DNA of 64,000 bases, from the NCBI GenBank assembly GCA_963847515.1, contig CAWKAA010000005.1:1426001-1490000 (forward strand), in the 5' to 3' direction. Every line of letters starts with the position of its first letter. The stretch's first letter is position 1. Made by a program: the position numbers and the translations under genes. A model generated the notes under the pieces. It saw only the letters and a list, made by a program, of their open reading frames with translations, had not been told where the DNA came from and made no database searches. Of the stretch, positions 42,749 to 51,587 are shown in pieces. Source of the DNA: QHXW01 sp963847515. Its GTDB lineage: Bacteria; Acidobacteriota; Terriglobia; Bryobacterales; Bryobacteraceae.

Positions 42749-43244
42749 TCGGCCTCTCCCTCGCTTTCGCGGGGTTTCTCCTGGGCGGAGCAGCTGCCCG
42801 GAGGCCGACCGTATGTTTTTGCACTGATCACGTATCCACTTTGATGGCAAAAGGGTTATGGCTCAATTAGGCGGGCACCCTAGGGGTAGAGAATTCGCAC
42901 CCTAAGGTGGGGGAACACGGCTAGACGCGCAGCGTGTTGGATCAGCGGCGCGCTGGCGCTAAAGCAACGGCTTTCGCGTTACGGCGCCGCGCACGTGGAT
43001 GGGCTCGCGTCGCATGAGAGCGAGTCCCGGATTTCGGCGGGCTTGGTTTGTCAACAGTGCGGGATCAGCAGGAGGGCCGGTTGCCGCTGGATTATGCTGA
43101 AGGGTGAGAATTTCTCCCGCACAATATTACTTGCAGTAAGAAAACGGCAGCTGCGTTGAGTGGACGTGCAGTTCGCTCCAGCTGCGTCGCAAATTCGCGT
43201 ATGCGTTAGCTGGCGGGGCGGCCCAGAGGCCGCCAAGTGGCGGT
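42749..43244. other. Divergent promoter region in the EPS locus, about 500 bases
   Basis: This separates the pseudo-receiver/propeller pair (minus) from the carbamoyltransferase (plus). It holds the 22-bp-spaced direct repeat described at 42875-42909. I see no credible gene. Confidence 0.45.
42875..42909. promoter_or_regulatory. Candidate operator: two GCACCCTA boxes spaced by 22 bases
   Basis: GCACCCTAGGGGT (from 42875) and GCACCCTAAGGTG (from 42897) start exactly 22 bases apart, two helical turns, and each is a partial palindrome (CCCTAGGG; CACC-CTAA-GGTG). They lie between divergent EPS genes, as expected for a cooperative dimeric regulator. Confidence 0.45.
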
Positions 43245-45002
43245 ATGAAGATTCTTGGCATCAGCGGGTTCGAAAACTCTATGCCCTTCAAGAGGGCCCA
43301 CTGGCCTGGCCTCGAAGAACGTGAATACCGAATCTCACAAGGGTACGATGCGGCCGCGGCTCTCATCATTGATGGCGTGGTGGTGGCCGCCGCCGCCGAG
43401 GAGCGGTTCGATCGCCAAAAGCACAGTGCAAAGTTTCCGATTGACGCGATTTTCTACTGTCTGTCCGAGGCTGGGCTTTCGATTGAAGGTATTGATGAGC
43501 TCGCGCACGGGTTCGACTACTCACCCTATCGGAAGATTTACTCCCTGGAGCCTATGACGGCCAAGTTGTACCAGGAGGTTTTTTCCCGGGAGTCGTTGCT
43601 CGCGCAAGTGAATCGGGATATGCCGGGGTTTCGGCCGGAGCGGGTCCATCATGTGAGCCACCATTTGGCGCATGCGGCGAGCGCCTTTTTTACGTCCGGC
43701 TGGGACGAGTGTCTGGTTGTGGTAGCTGATGCCGTGGGAGAAACGCAGAGTTTTTCGATTTTCCACGGACACGGGGACAAGCTCGACAAGCTGCGCGAAA
43801 TTTCGGGGGGAGATTCCATAGGCATTTTCTATTCCCTGGTCACGCTGCACCTGGGCTTCGACTTCAACTCCGATGAATATAAAATCATGGGACTCGCCCC
43901 ATATGGAAACCCGGACCGTTTTCGCGCTTTCTTCCAACAGGCCGTGCAACTGTGCGCGGATGGATCAATACGCGTTCCCCTGCTGAGGTTGAACCGCACC
44001 AGAGACGAACGCGAGAACTACACAGCTACGCGAACTTACTTGCACGATCAGTTGGGGAAGGAACGCCGGCCGGAAGATGAAATCACCGGCGATCATCGCG
44101 ATGTGGCCGCGGCGTTGCAAGAATGTCTCGACAAAGTGATGCTGCACGTGTGTGGGCATTTCGGCTCTGCCACCGGATTGCGCCGTCTGGCGTTGGCAGG
44201 CGGCGTGGCGCTCAATTGCACTTCCAATGGCGGGCTCATGCGGTCGGGTCTCTTCGATGAGATCTACATTCAACCGGCGGCCGGCGATGATGGGTCGGCG
44301 CTCGGCGCGGCCCTATACCGGGCGGCGCTGGCCGGGGAGGTCCGTAATACGCGCTTCCCGACGGCATTCCTTGGCCCAGGGTATTCGGCAGAGAAAATCG
44401 AAGCGGCGTTGGCCAGGTTTGGAGATCACATTGACGTGATCCGTTATGACACGCCCGTCGAAGCTTATACGGAGGCTGCCAGGCTGATCGCGGAAGGCCG
44501 TGTGCTCGCCTGGTACCGCGGGCGCATGGAGTTCGGGCCGCGCGCCCTAGGGCATCGGAGCATCCTCGCGGACCCAGGGCGTCCGGAGATGCGCGATCGC
44601 ATCAACGCCATGGTGAAGATGCGCGAAGCATTTCGCCCATTCGCCCCGGCCGTTTCCCTGGAGCAGGTTCACTTGTGGTTCGACCTGCCGCCGATGACCG
44701 AGCTTCCGTATATGATTACCAACGTTGACGTCCGCAGGGAATACCGGGCGCAATTACCGGCCGTCACCCACGTCAATGGATCAGCCAGGGTACAGACTGT
44801 GTCGGCCAAAGACAATCAACATTTCCACGCCCTGCTGCAGGCGGTCGGGCACGCCACGGGCAGGGAAATGGTGCTAAATACGAGCTTCAACGTCAAAGGA
44901 CAACCGATTGTGAACACTCCGCAGGAGGCGCTTCAGACTTTTCTCGGTACCGGTATCGACTGTCTGTTCCTCGAGAATCTTCGGGTGACCCGGCGGCGGT
45001 AG
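43245..45002 (+). CDS. NodU/CmcH-family carbamoyltransferase
   Basis: A 585-residue enzyme that moves a carbamoyl group from carbamoyl phosphate (via carbamoyl-adenylate) to a hydroxyl. The N-terminal Kae1-like domain begins KILGISG and shows HDAAA-like QGYDAAAALIIDG, AAAEERFDRQKHSAKFP, the metal-binding VSHHLAHAASAF, and KIMGLAPYGNP; the middle has LALAGGVALNCTSNG and PAAGDDGSALGAALY. The C-terminal YrdC-like part shows MEFGPRALGHRSILADP, FRPFAPAVS and VLNTSFNVKGQPIVNTP. In an EPS locus it likely carbamoylates a sugar of the repeat unit. The 44-base gap to the next gene is convergent. Confidence 0.92.
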   Translation: MKILGISGFENSMPFKRAHWPGLEEREYRISQGYDAAAALIIDGVVVAAAAEERFDRQKHSAKFPIDAIFYCLSEAGLSIEGIDELAHGFDYSPYRKIYSLEPMTAKLYQEVFSRESLLAQVNRDMPGFRPERVHHVSHHLAHAASAFFTSGWDECLVVVADAVGETQSFSIFHGHGDKLDKLREISGGDSIGIFYSLVTLHLGFDFNSDEYKIMGLAPYGNPDRFRAFFQQAVQLCADGSIRVPLLRLNRTRDERENYTATRTYLHDQLGKERRPEDEITGDHRDVAAALQECLDKVMLHVCGHFGSATGLRRLALAGGVALNCTSNGGLMRSGLFDEIYIQPAAGDDGSALGAALYRAALAGEVRNTRFPTAFLGPGYSAEKIEAALARFGDHIDVIRYDTPVEAYTEAARLIAEGRVLAWYRGRMEFGPRALGHRSILADPGRPEMRDRINAMVKMREAFRPFAPAVSLEQVHLWFDLPPMTELPYMITNVDVRREYRAQLPAVTHVNGSARVQTVSAKDNQHFHALLQAVGHATGREMVLNTSFNVKGQPIVNTPQEALQTFLGTGIDCLFLENLRVTRRR

Positions 45003-45046
45003 GTCGAAATCGCCATCCCCAGCCGGCTGTAAACGCGGGATGCTAC

Positions 45047-46153
45047 TCAGTGGCTGATACCCTTCTCAAAACGCATGCACCACTCGCCTTCCAGCCGCGT
45101 CAGAAACGCATCGCCGCGATGAATGGTGTCCAGCAGTGCAGGGCTCCTCGAATGTATCAAGGTCCAGTAGCGGCGATGATGAGACAGTCCGCGCCAGCTT
45201 AGCAATTCCGGCATAAGACCCGGCTCCAGGCGACCTCTCAGCGCGACAGCGCCGCTGCGCCAGGCATGGTGGAATAGATGATCGAGCACCTCGTGGATAG
45301 AGGCTTTCTTCGATCCGATTTGCAACACCTCGACCATGCCGTGATGGTCAAGATAGTACAGGAACCATCCAATCAACTCCCGGCCGGTGTTTCTCACAGC
45401 CACTTTCTGGAAGCTGCCATGGCCGTTCGTTTCCGCCGGCCTTCCCAGAAGCCACTCCAGAGAGCGGCGGTCGTACTCGGGCCGCAGACACTGAGAATGC
45501 CTGAAAGCGTCGGAGCACTGCAGCAACACCTCTATGTCGGTGTCCTCCCCGAAACAACGGGATCCGGCGCCATGGGAAGGCGTGCGAGGCGCTCGCGCCA
45601 TAACAGAGTCGATGGCCTGACAGAGCGGCTTTAACAAGAACGCCAGCGGGCCGAGCATTTTGTGACGGCCCAATCTCAGCCGGACGCGCTGAGCCGGTCG
45701 CAACGTGCAAGTCCAATGAATGCTATACAGAAGGGCGGTCGAACCCCCTAACCGCTCCCAAATGGCGCGCGAGGAATCGTTCGCTTCGTCCGCAAGCGAC
45801 AGATCCTGCGGGCCAGATAGAAACGCCTTCAGAAGCTGCACGCCCGCCAGTTGAAAACGGCTCTGTGGGTCGACGATGAACTGAGAGCTTACCGCTGCCC
45901 GAACTTGGCGGCCTTTCATCCACATCGGGCGGGGCACCACACCCAGAAAACCGCCTATCTTTCCGTTGCCTTCCTCATAAACCAGCGAAGATAGAGTCTT
46001 GTCGTACCAGGGATTGTTTAAAAAGACTTCATGGAAATAGCATCGGTATAGCTCCGTCGACCATTTGTCACTCACGCCGAAGATTCTTCGGTGCAGGCCG
46101 GCTACCTGTGAAATATCATCGTCATTAAAGGGCCGCACGTATCCCATCGTCAA
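45047..46153 (-). CDS. GNAT-like acyltransferase coupled to a carrier protein
   Basis: A 368-residue protein with GNAT-type features in its N-terminal half (YVRPFNDDDISQVAGLHRRI; FLGVVPRPMWMKGRQVRAAV; FIVDPQSRFQLAGVQLLKAF) and a second, weaker acyltransferase-like half (LIGWFLYYLDHHGMVEVLQI). It resembles proteins of EPS loci thought to acylate or aminoacylate sugars. Its ATG at 46153 overlaps the stop of the carrier-protein gene by four bases, suggesting that its acyl donor is carried on that protein rather than on CoA. The substrate is unknown. Confidence 0.65.
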   Translation of the reverse strand: MTMGYVRPFNDDDISQVAGLHRRIFGVSDKWSTELYRCYFHEVFLNNPWYDKTLSSLVYEEGNGKIGGFLGVVPRPMWMKGRQVRAAVSSQFIVDPQSRFQLAGVQLLKAFLSGPQDLSLADEANDSSRAIWERLGGSTALLYSIHWTCTLRPAQRVRLRLGRHKMLGPLAFLLKPLCQAIDSVMARAPRTPSHGAGSRCFGEDTDIEVLLQCSDAFRHSQCLRPEYDRRSLEWLLGRPAETNGHGSFQKVAVRNTGRELIGWFLYYLDHHGMVEVLQIGSKKASIHEVLDHLFHHAWRSGAVALRGRLEPGLMPELLSWRGLSHHRRYWTLIHSRSPALLDTIHRGDAFLTRLEGEWCMRFEKGISH

Positions 46154-46446
46154 CCCTCAGCAGCCGCAATCTTCTGATTGACCTTGGGGCTCGTGGAAAT
46201 CTTGAAGCTGTTCTGAGCAACCACAAAGCCGGCGATTTTATCGACCGACCGGAAATTGTCAGGCTCCAATTCCTTAGTGGAGATCTGGATGTCAAACTGC
46301 TGCTCGAGATACAAAACCAGATCTACGAAAACCATTGAGTCCAAAGCGCCCGTTTCAAACAAATCTTCGGTCGGGGAAAAAACAGCGACATTCAGGCGCT
46401 CGGAAAGGAACTCCGCGATTTGGTCGTGCAGGGTCTGGTCCGGCAT
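46150..46446 (-). CDS. Acyl/peptidyl carrier protein
   Basis: A 98-residue carrier protein of four helices: HDQIAEFLSERLNV, the phosphopantetheine attachment serine in LFETGALDSMVFVDLVLYLE, FDIQISTKELEPDNFRSVDK and IAGFVVAQNSF. DSM in place of the usual DSL and the spacing recall DltC-like and EPS-locus carrier proteins rather than AcpP. An in-frame GTG at 46473 adds nine residues. It overlaps the acyltransferase-like gene by four bases. No adenylating ligase for loading lies in the window. Confidence 0.85.
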   Translation of the reverse strand: MPDQTLHDQIAEFLSERLNVAVFSPTEDLFETGALDSMVFVDLVLYLEQQFDIQISTKELEPDNFRSVDKIAGFVVAQNSFKISTSPKVNQKIAAAEG

Positions 46447-46678
46447 ACATTTGAATTTGTTTTTTCCGTACACGAGACGGAACTAATTCGTAATTTCGAG
46501 CACGCGGCGTACCAAGGGTTGGAAGGATCAATCTTTTCTTCAAAGCGCGCGGTTACGTTTCATACAATCGATCGAGTTATAACCGGTTTCGTCCAAGGGC
46601 TGAGCCAAGAGTAAGTGCAAAATACACTCGCCATGTGCGCGGGTTTTGTTGGAGTGACATAGCCGCCAGAAGTAGATA

Positions 46679-47770
46679 TTATCTCCGGGAGAAATAAGTC
46701 CGAAGAACCTCGAGCGAACGCGCAGCCGCATTTCCGTCCCAGTACTTCGGGATGCGACCCGCCTTCGTATCCCGTTTCATCTCGGCCCAAGCTGCCAGAA
46801 TGCTGTCCTTGCGCGTTCCCGCGAGGATGTTCGTGCCTTCCTCGATAGTCACCGGGCGCTCGGTGTTATCTCGCAGCGTAAGACAGGGTATACCGAGGGC
46901 AGTAGTCTCTTCCTGAATACCGCCGGAATCGGTCAAAACCACGGAACTGTCCGCCATCAGGGAAAGAAAGTCGAGATATCCAAGAGGATCGATCAAGTAA
47001 ACGGGCTGGTGAACCTCGATTTTGTGGTCATTCAATCGGGCGCGAGTACGCGGATGCACTGGGAAGTACAACGGGACCTCGACCGCGATTGTCGCCAGCG
47101 TTTCGATAATTTCAGCGAGCTGGGCGGGATCGTCGACATTGGCCGGCCGGTGTAATGTTACTAGGCCGTAGGATTTCACCGCCGCTCCCAGGCGCGCCCG
47201 AATGTCGGACTGGCGTGCCTTCTGAACGTTGATCCTCAAGGAATCAATCATAAGGTTACCCACGAAATGGATACGGTCCGGCGACACGCCTTCAGCCAAC
47301 AGATTCCGCCGACCGCTTTCCTCAGTGACGAGCAGAAGGTCGGAAAGGGCGTCAGTGACGACACGGTTGATCTCCTCCGGCATGGCGCGATCGAAACTAC
47401 GCAGGCCAGACTCGACGTGAATGACCGGAAACTCCAACTTTTTGGCAACTAGCGCGCAGGCCATGGTGGAGTTGACATCGCCGACCACCAGCACGGCGTC
47501 CGGATGTTCCTCGATCACCACCGGCTCGAAGCGCTTCATGATCTCGGCCGTCTGTTGAGCGTGCGAGCCCAAACCGACCTGGAGATTAAACTTGGGAGCG
47601 GGCATCCCCAGGTCGCGAAAGAACTGGCCGGACATCTGGTCGTCGTAGTGCTGCCCGGTGTGTACGATGAACGGCGAAAAATCAGGATCTCGTTCAAGCG
47701 CAGCAACCAATGGAGCCAGCTTCATGAAGTTGGGACGCGCACCGGCGACGCAAAGAATGCGGATTTTCAT
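46679..47770 (-). CDS. wecB: UDP-N-acetylglucosamine 2-epimerase (non-hydrolysing)
   Basis: A 363-residue enzyme that interconverts UDP-GlcNAc and UDP-ManNAc, supplying ManNAc-type sugars for surface glycans. It is collinear with the family: ILCVAGARPNFMKLAPLV at the start, FIVHTGQHYDDQMSGQFF, VVGDVNSTMACALVA, VIHVESGLRSFDRAMPEEINR, VTLHRPANVD, YFPVHPRTRARL, VLTDSGGIQEETTALGIP and TLRDNTERPVTIEEGTN. Catalytic Asp/Glu/His residues of the family fall in these segments. It faces away from the GT2 gene, and lies 232 bases downstream of the carrier-protein gene on the same strand. Confidence 0.93.
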   Translation of the reverse strand: MKIRILCVAGARPNFMKLAPLVAALERDPDFSPFIVHTGQHYDDQMSGQFFRDLGMPAPKFNLQVGLGSHAQQTAEIMKRFEPVVIEEHPDAVLVVGDVNSTMACALVAKKLEFPVIHVESGLRSFDRAMPEEINRVVTDALSDLLLVTEESGRRNLLAEGVSPDRIHFVGNLMIDSLRINVQKARQSDIRARLGAAVKSYGLVTLHRPANVDDPAQLAEIIETLATIAVEVPLYFPVHPRTRARLNDHKIEVHQPVYLIDPLGYLDFLSLMADSSVVLTDSGGIQEETTALGIPCLTLRDNTERPVTIEEGTNILAGTRKDSILAAWAEMKRDTKAGRIPKYWDGNAAARSLEVLRTYFSRR

Positions 47771-47994
47771 TTTCTGCCGGTAAGAAAGCTATATCGCTGC
47801 TGCGAATCTTCGCCGATGATACACATGCCGTCCAATGTATCAAATGACGGGAACAAAGGAAGATTCCGCTCTCACGCCGCTCGTATGTTAGCAAGCGCAC
47901 TGTGAAATCAAAGACGTTTCGGCCCACTGAGGTAGCGTTGGCATTATGCGTGCCACGGGAGTATGGAGTCTCGGCCAACGGGTGGAAATCTAGG

Positions 47995-49170
47995 ATGTGG
48001 AATCAAGAGATATTAAAAGTAATTTTCTGGACCGCGCTTGCGTGCGTCGCATATGTGTACGTGGGTTATCCGTTCTTGCTGACCATTTTGCGGCGAATAG
48101 CGTATCGGCCAGTTTGCAAGGGTGCTCACGAACCGAGCGTCAGTCTGGTGATTGCTATGCGCAACGAGAGAAACAATGTCGAATCCAGGCTGCGGAACTG
48201 CTTCGATCTGAATTACCCGTCCGACAAGCTCCAAGTGATCGTATCGCTGGACGCACCGACCGACGGCACGGATGCGGTAATCCGCGATTATGCCAGCCAG
48301 AGGGTGGATGTCGTCCATTCGGAGATACACATAGGCAAAGCAGAAGCGGTGAACCGAGGTGTGGCAATTGCAAAAGGCGAAGTCGTGCTGTTTGCCGATG
48401 CCCGGCAGCGTTTTGAGAAGAATGCCGTCCGCGAGCTGGTGGCAAACTTTGCAGATAACTCCGTCGGAGCGGTTTCGGGAGAACTAATCTTATTGGATGA
48501 AAATGCCCGGGAAGCAAGCGATTCGGTGGGCGCGTACTGGCGTTATGAAAAAAGATTGCGCGCCATGGAGAGCGACATTCACTCAGTTCCAGGGGCCACT
48601 GGAGCAATCTATGCGATTCGGCGCGAACTCTTCGAGCGGTTGGCTCCGGAAACAATATTGGATGACGTGGTCATACCGATGCGGATCGTACTTAGTGGAA
48701 AGCGCTCAATTTTCGATCCGGCGGCACGGGCATATGATGTCGCGAGTCTAGGCGCGGCAAAAGAATATGGGAGAAAAGCACGAACCTTGTCAGGGAACTA
48801 CCAGCTTCTCGCTCACATGCCCGAGCTACTGGCGCCCTGGCGCAACCCAATCTTTGTACAGTTCATTTCTCACAAGCTGGGCCGATTACTCGTGCCGTAC
48901 TGCCTGGCAGCGCTTTTCATCTCGAATCTGTGCATGCCTTACGGGTTGTATCGTATCCTCGTTGTTGGCCAGATCCTGTGGTATTGCATAGCCTGCGCAG
49001 GTGGCCTAGTTTCGACTGGCGGTAGCGCGACACTCAGGAAACTTTTACGTGTTCCTTACACATTTGTGTTGATGAACTGGGCCGCGGTCGCGGGCCTTTA
49101 TTACTTTGCATGCGGTACGCGCGATATCTGGAACCCAGTTGCAGCCGGAACCGCCAGGAGAGATGTATAA
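47995..49170 (+). CDS. Membrane-bound family 2 glycosyltransferase
   Basis: A 391-residue processive-type GT2. One N-terminal membrane helix (VIFWTALACVAYVYVGYPFLL) leads to the catalytic domain: SVSLVIAMRNE, VIVSLDAPTDGTDAVI, KAEAVNRGVAIAKGEVVLFADA (the metal-binding DxD-like position), GAVSGELILL, then LDDVVIPMRI with the EDxxL-like acid and RKARTLSGNYQLL in place of QxxRW. Three C-terminal helices follow (YCLAALFISNLCM; LVVGQILWYCIACAGGL; FVLMNWAAVAGLYYF). It adds or polymerises sugars at the inner membrane. The ATG at 47995 is preferred; a GTG at 47902 is open but extends with non-conserved residues. Confidence 0.9.
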   Translation: MWNQEILKVIFWTALACVAYVYVGYPFLLTILRRIAYRPVCKGAHEPSVSLVIAMRNERNNVESRLRNCFDLNYPSDKLQVIVSLDAPTDGTDAVIRDYASQRVDVVHSEIHIGKAEAVNRGVAIAKGEVVLFADARQRFEKNAVRELVANFADNSVGAVSGELILLDENAREASDSVGAYWRYEKRLRAMESDIHSVPGATGAIYAIRRELFERLAPETILDDVVIPMRIVLSGKRSIFDPAARAYDVASLGAAKEYGRKARTLSGNYQLLAHMPELLAPWRNPIFVQFISHKLGRLLVPYCLAALFISNLCMPYGLYRILVVGQILWYCIACAGGLVSTGGSATLRKLLRVPYTFVLMNWAAVAGLYYFACGTRDIWNPVAAGTARRDV

Positions 49171-49189
49171 GAGTAAAATTGCGCCGCAC

Positions 49190-49489
49190 TTAGGTCTTTG
49201 GAGCAATCTGCAAGCTGTCTACAACACGAATGACCTTGGGAACGTTTTTGGCGACGGTTTCAGCCTTGGCCTTGACGTCTGGTGAATCCACTTGGCCGGA
49301 AAGTGTCACCACGCCATTTGTGGAATTCACGGAGATATTCGTCACGCTGGAAATTCCAACGTCTGACGCCAGCTTCGACTTTACCTGCGCTGTGATTTGT
49401 AAATCATCTACCTGAGCCGCCGGAGTCTCATTGGTTCTGCAACCGAAGAATAACAGGGTGGACGACAACACCAGAAGAACTATTCTCAT
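49190..49489 (-). CDS. BON-domain lipoprotein
   Basis: A 99-residue lipoprotein: signal with lipobox LFFGC (Cys17), then a single BON domain (about 28-97) with ITAQVKSKLASD, VTLSGQVDSPDVKAKAE and VIRVVDSLQI. It should be anchored to a membrane facing the periplasm. GGAGG eight bases upstream supports the ATG. It converges with the GT2 gene, 19 bases away. Confidence 0.85.
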   Translation of the reverse strand: MRIVLLVLSSTLLFFGCRTNETPAAQVDDLQITAQVKSKLASDVGISSVTNISVNSTNGVVTLSGQVDSPDVKAKAETVAKNVPKVIRVVDSLQIAPKT

Positions 49490-50169
49490 CCGAGGGACCT
49501 CCTCCCCCTGAAGGTGAGCAACTTTTTATCCACTGTGAGCTTCAACCAAGGAATAGTCGTACGGCGCAATTGGTTAGGGCAGTTCCGCGAGTAGGCGCCG
49601 GTACTGGTCGAGCGTGGTGTTGAAGCTCCCCGTGAACTTCCGGCGTCGGGATCCGCAGCGCCAGCACTTTCAATGACCCCTACATTGTTTTCCACTGCTT
49701 CAGGTCCTCCGCAGTGGCGCCTGGAAATCGCTGCAATAATAATTTTTGGATTTGCGTATCCCAGACTGAGTCGACAATGGCTTCATGGGTCAGCACGGAA
49801 TAGCCGTATTCTGCGGGCGTGAATAACAAGCCGATGACGAGGTGAGGGCAGAGCGTTCATTTACTTTGCGATGCCACTTGGCCTGGTGGCTGGACGGATT
49901 CGAAACCATTCAGCTTCTTGCGGCGGAGTGGCGCCGTTCGCGCGAAATGTGCGCAAACCATACAGTCCGATGCAGAAACTGCAGAGTTGGGATTTCTCTG
50001 GTCCGGCCCATGACCTCGACCTTGTCGAGCTCGTATAAAACCTTCTGAATGAATAAGTTGTGAGAATCAAGCCTATGGCTGCTGATTCACTTTCGGTGTT
50101 GGAATCAAAAATGCCATTGAGACCGTGAGGTTACACACGCAAAGTTTTCGATGCGTGAAGGGGAATCCG
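49490..50169. other. Degenerate region, 680 bases, containing a gene relic
   Basis: Between the BON lipoprotein and the receiver gene there is no intact gene. It contains the phospholipase-like relic at 49574-49857. The rest (49858-50169) shows only short conflicting open frames. Confidence 0.5.
49574..49857 (-). pseudogene. Relic of a zinc-dependent phospholipase C/nuclease-like exported protein
   Basis: One frame of the minus strand reads LLFTPAEYGYSVLTHEAIVD followed by SVWDTQIQKLLLQRFPGATA and EDLKQ, the N-terminus of a family of exported zinc-dependent phospholipase C-like proteins I recognise from Acidobacteriota. It lacks a start codon in frame (a TGA precedes it) and soon reaches a stop. 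Further down, another frame gives KFTGSFNTTLDQYRRLLAEL and a stop at 49574, which fits the end of the same family. The central few hundred codons, including most metal ligands, are missing. This is an internally deleted remnant, not a working gene. Confidence 0.55.
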
Positions 50170-50685
50170 ATGGAGAGCAGAACTTTTGACGGGATCGTAA
50201 ACGGATCCACGATCACGGATTCCGCGGATCAAGCGTCTCGCCGCCGAGGTCGCAGGAAGCTGGTCCTGATTGTGGATGATGAAGAGCCGCTGCGTGTGAT
50301 GATGGGGTGGTTCTTAAGAAAGAACGGCTTCAGGGTGCTATTGGCAGGAACGAGCGATGCCGCCCTTCGGATTTTTGAGCGGTTCAGCCGACCGATCGAC
50401 CTTCTGATCACGGATATACAGTTGCCGAAGTCGTCCGGCTTCGATTTGGCCGAAGCGGTAGCCAGCGCAAGGCCCACAGTGCCCGTACTGTTTATTTCAG
50501 GCGCTCTCACGGAACAAGATCCCGAAGTACGGAGGCGAATCAGTCCGGGAAGAGACTTCCTTGCAAAGCCATTCTCACCCAAAGTTCTGGAGACGAAGGT
50601 GGGAAGCATGTTGGCGGTATCGAACGATGTCCGAGGCGTGGCCAGCCCAGCGCCTTTTCGTTGGAGCGCGTTTGAGGCCTGTTAA
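50170..50685 (+). CDS. Response regulator receiver protein
   Basis: A 171-residue lone receiver preceded by about 35 polar residues. Residues about 30-150 form the domain: VLIVDDEEPLRVMMGWFLRK, phospho-acceptor in LLITDIQLPKSSG, VLFISGAL for the switch and DFLAKPFSPKVLE with the conserved lysine. There is no output domain, only a short tail. AAGGGG precedes the ATG at 50170; a longer form from 50125 is less likely. It lies just upstream of the damaged Crp/Fnr gene on the same strand. Confidence 0.85.
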   Translation: MESRTFDGIVNGSTITDSADQASRRRGRRKLVLIVDDEEPLRVMMGWFLRKNGFRVLLAGTSDAALRIFERFSRPIDLLITDIQLPKSSGFDLAEAVASARPTVPVLFISGALTEQDPEVRRRISPGRDFLAKPFSPKVLETKVGSMLAVSNDVRGVASPAPFRWSAFEAC

Positions 50686-50858
50686 AAACAAGAATTATGG
50701 ATTATGCGGAGACACCAGTGTTTTGTATTTACCAAGAATCGAGAATTTGGCGCTTGACATGCTGCGGGCAGATACGTGCGAGTCGCAGGTTGGAGACATT
50801 TGCGTCATGCACACAGTCCGGTTCGCCGCAAGCGGCGCTAAGAAATGGAGAGATCTGA

Positions 50859-51537
50859 ATGGCAACCAACCCGACGTTAGCTGTACAGCAGAAACAACTC
50901 GAGGATCCACTCGCATACCTTTCCAGCTCGAGCGATTCTCGAGTACCGAAAAGGCCAGGTGATCTACAATCAAAGTCAACCCTCAACCAACCTTTATCTC
51001 GTGATCGAGGGTGCGGTGAAGGTTTGCCGCATGGCGCATGACGGCCGTCCAGTCGTAGTGGACATTTATCAGAACGAGGAATTCTTCGGTGAGTCCGCCT
51101 TCCTGAACTCGCCCAGCCGGGACGAGCAAGCCGTCGCGATTGAGAACACGAAAGTGATGACATGGACGGGCGCCGAAATCGAAGATATCGTGACGCGCCG
51201 CCCGCGTCTGGCTATCGCGCTCCTGCAAATGCTGGTGCAGCGCTCGATGGACTTTGGTTACCGGATCGAGAGTTTCTCGGTCGATAAGATCGCCAGGCGG
51301 CTGGGGCGCACACTAATCCGCTTTTCTGAGCGCTTGGGGCGCGAGACGGGAGACGGTTCTGTTGAGATGATGCCGCTTACCCACGAACTCTTGTCCCAAT
51401 ACGTGGGCACCTCCCGCGAGATCGTGACCCACTATATGAATCAGTTTCGCCGGCAGGGCTACCTGCGGTATTCCCGCAAAGGTATTTTTGTACACCGGGA
51501 TGCGCTGAAGGACTGGTTCCGGCAACAAGCCGCATAA
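50859..51537 (+). pseudogene. Crp/Fnr-family regulator with a frameshift near the N-terminus
   Basis: The ATG at 50859 (GGAGAG upstream) starts MATNPTLAVQQKQLEDPLAYL, matching the start of the intact paralogue at 16963-17661 (DPLAQL). About 20 bases later the frame must change for the protein to continue as EYRKGQVIYNQSQPSTNLYL, GEFFGESAFL-like NEEFFGESAFL and the helix-turn-helix LLSQYVGTSREIVTHYM, ending at 51537. The bases between DPLAYL and EYRKGQ number one more than six codons, where the paralogue has exactly six codons, so a single-base insertion near 50920-50940 explains it. A GTG at 50959 could still start a shortened protein without the first strands. Confidence 0.7.
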
Positions 51538-51542
51538 AAAAC

Positions 51543-51571
51543 GCAGAGCCCGATACCTCATCGGGCTCTGC
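51543..51571. terminator. Bidirectional intrinsic terminator between convergent genes
   Basis: GCAGAGCCCGAT and ATCGGGCTCTGC form a perfect 12-bp stem around a five-base loop, with AAAAAAC on the left and CGCGTTTGT on the right. It lies between the Crp/Fnr gene (plus) and the FecR gene (minus). Confidence 0.75.
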
Positions 51572-51587
51572 CGCGTTTGTCCACCGT

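Noticed and set aside
49486..49695. A 69-codon minus-strand frame overlapping the BON lipoprotein start
   Set aside because: Its residues are out of frame with the phospholipase-like relic that better explains this DNA.
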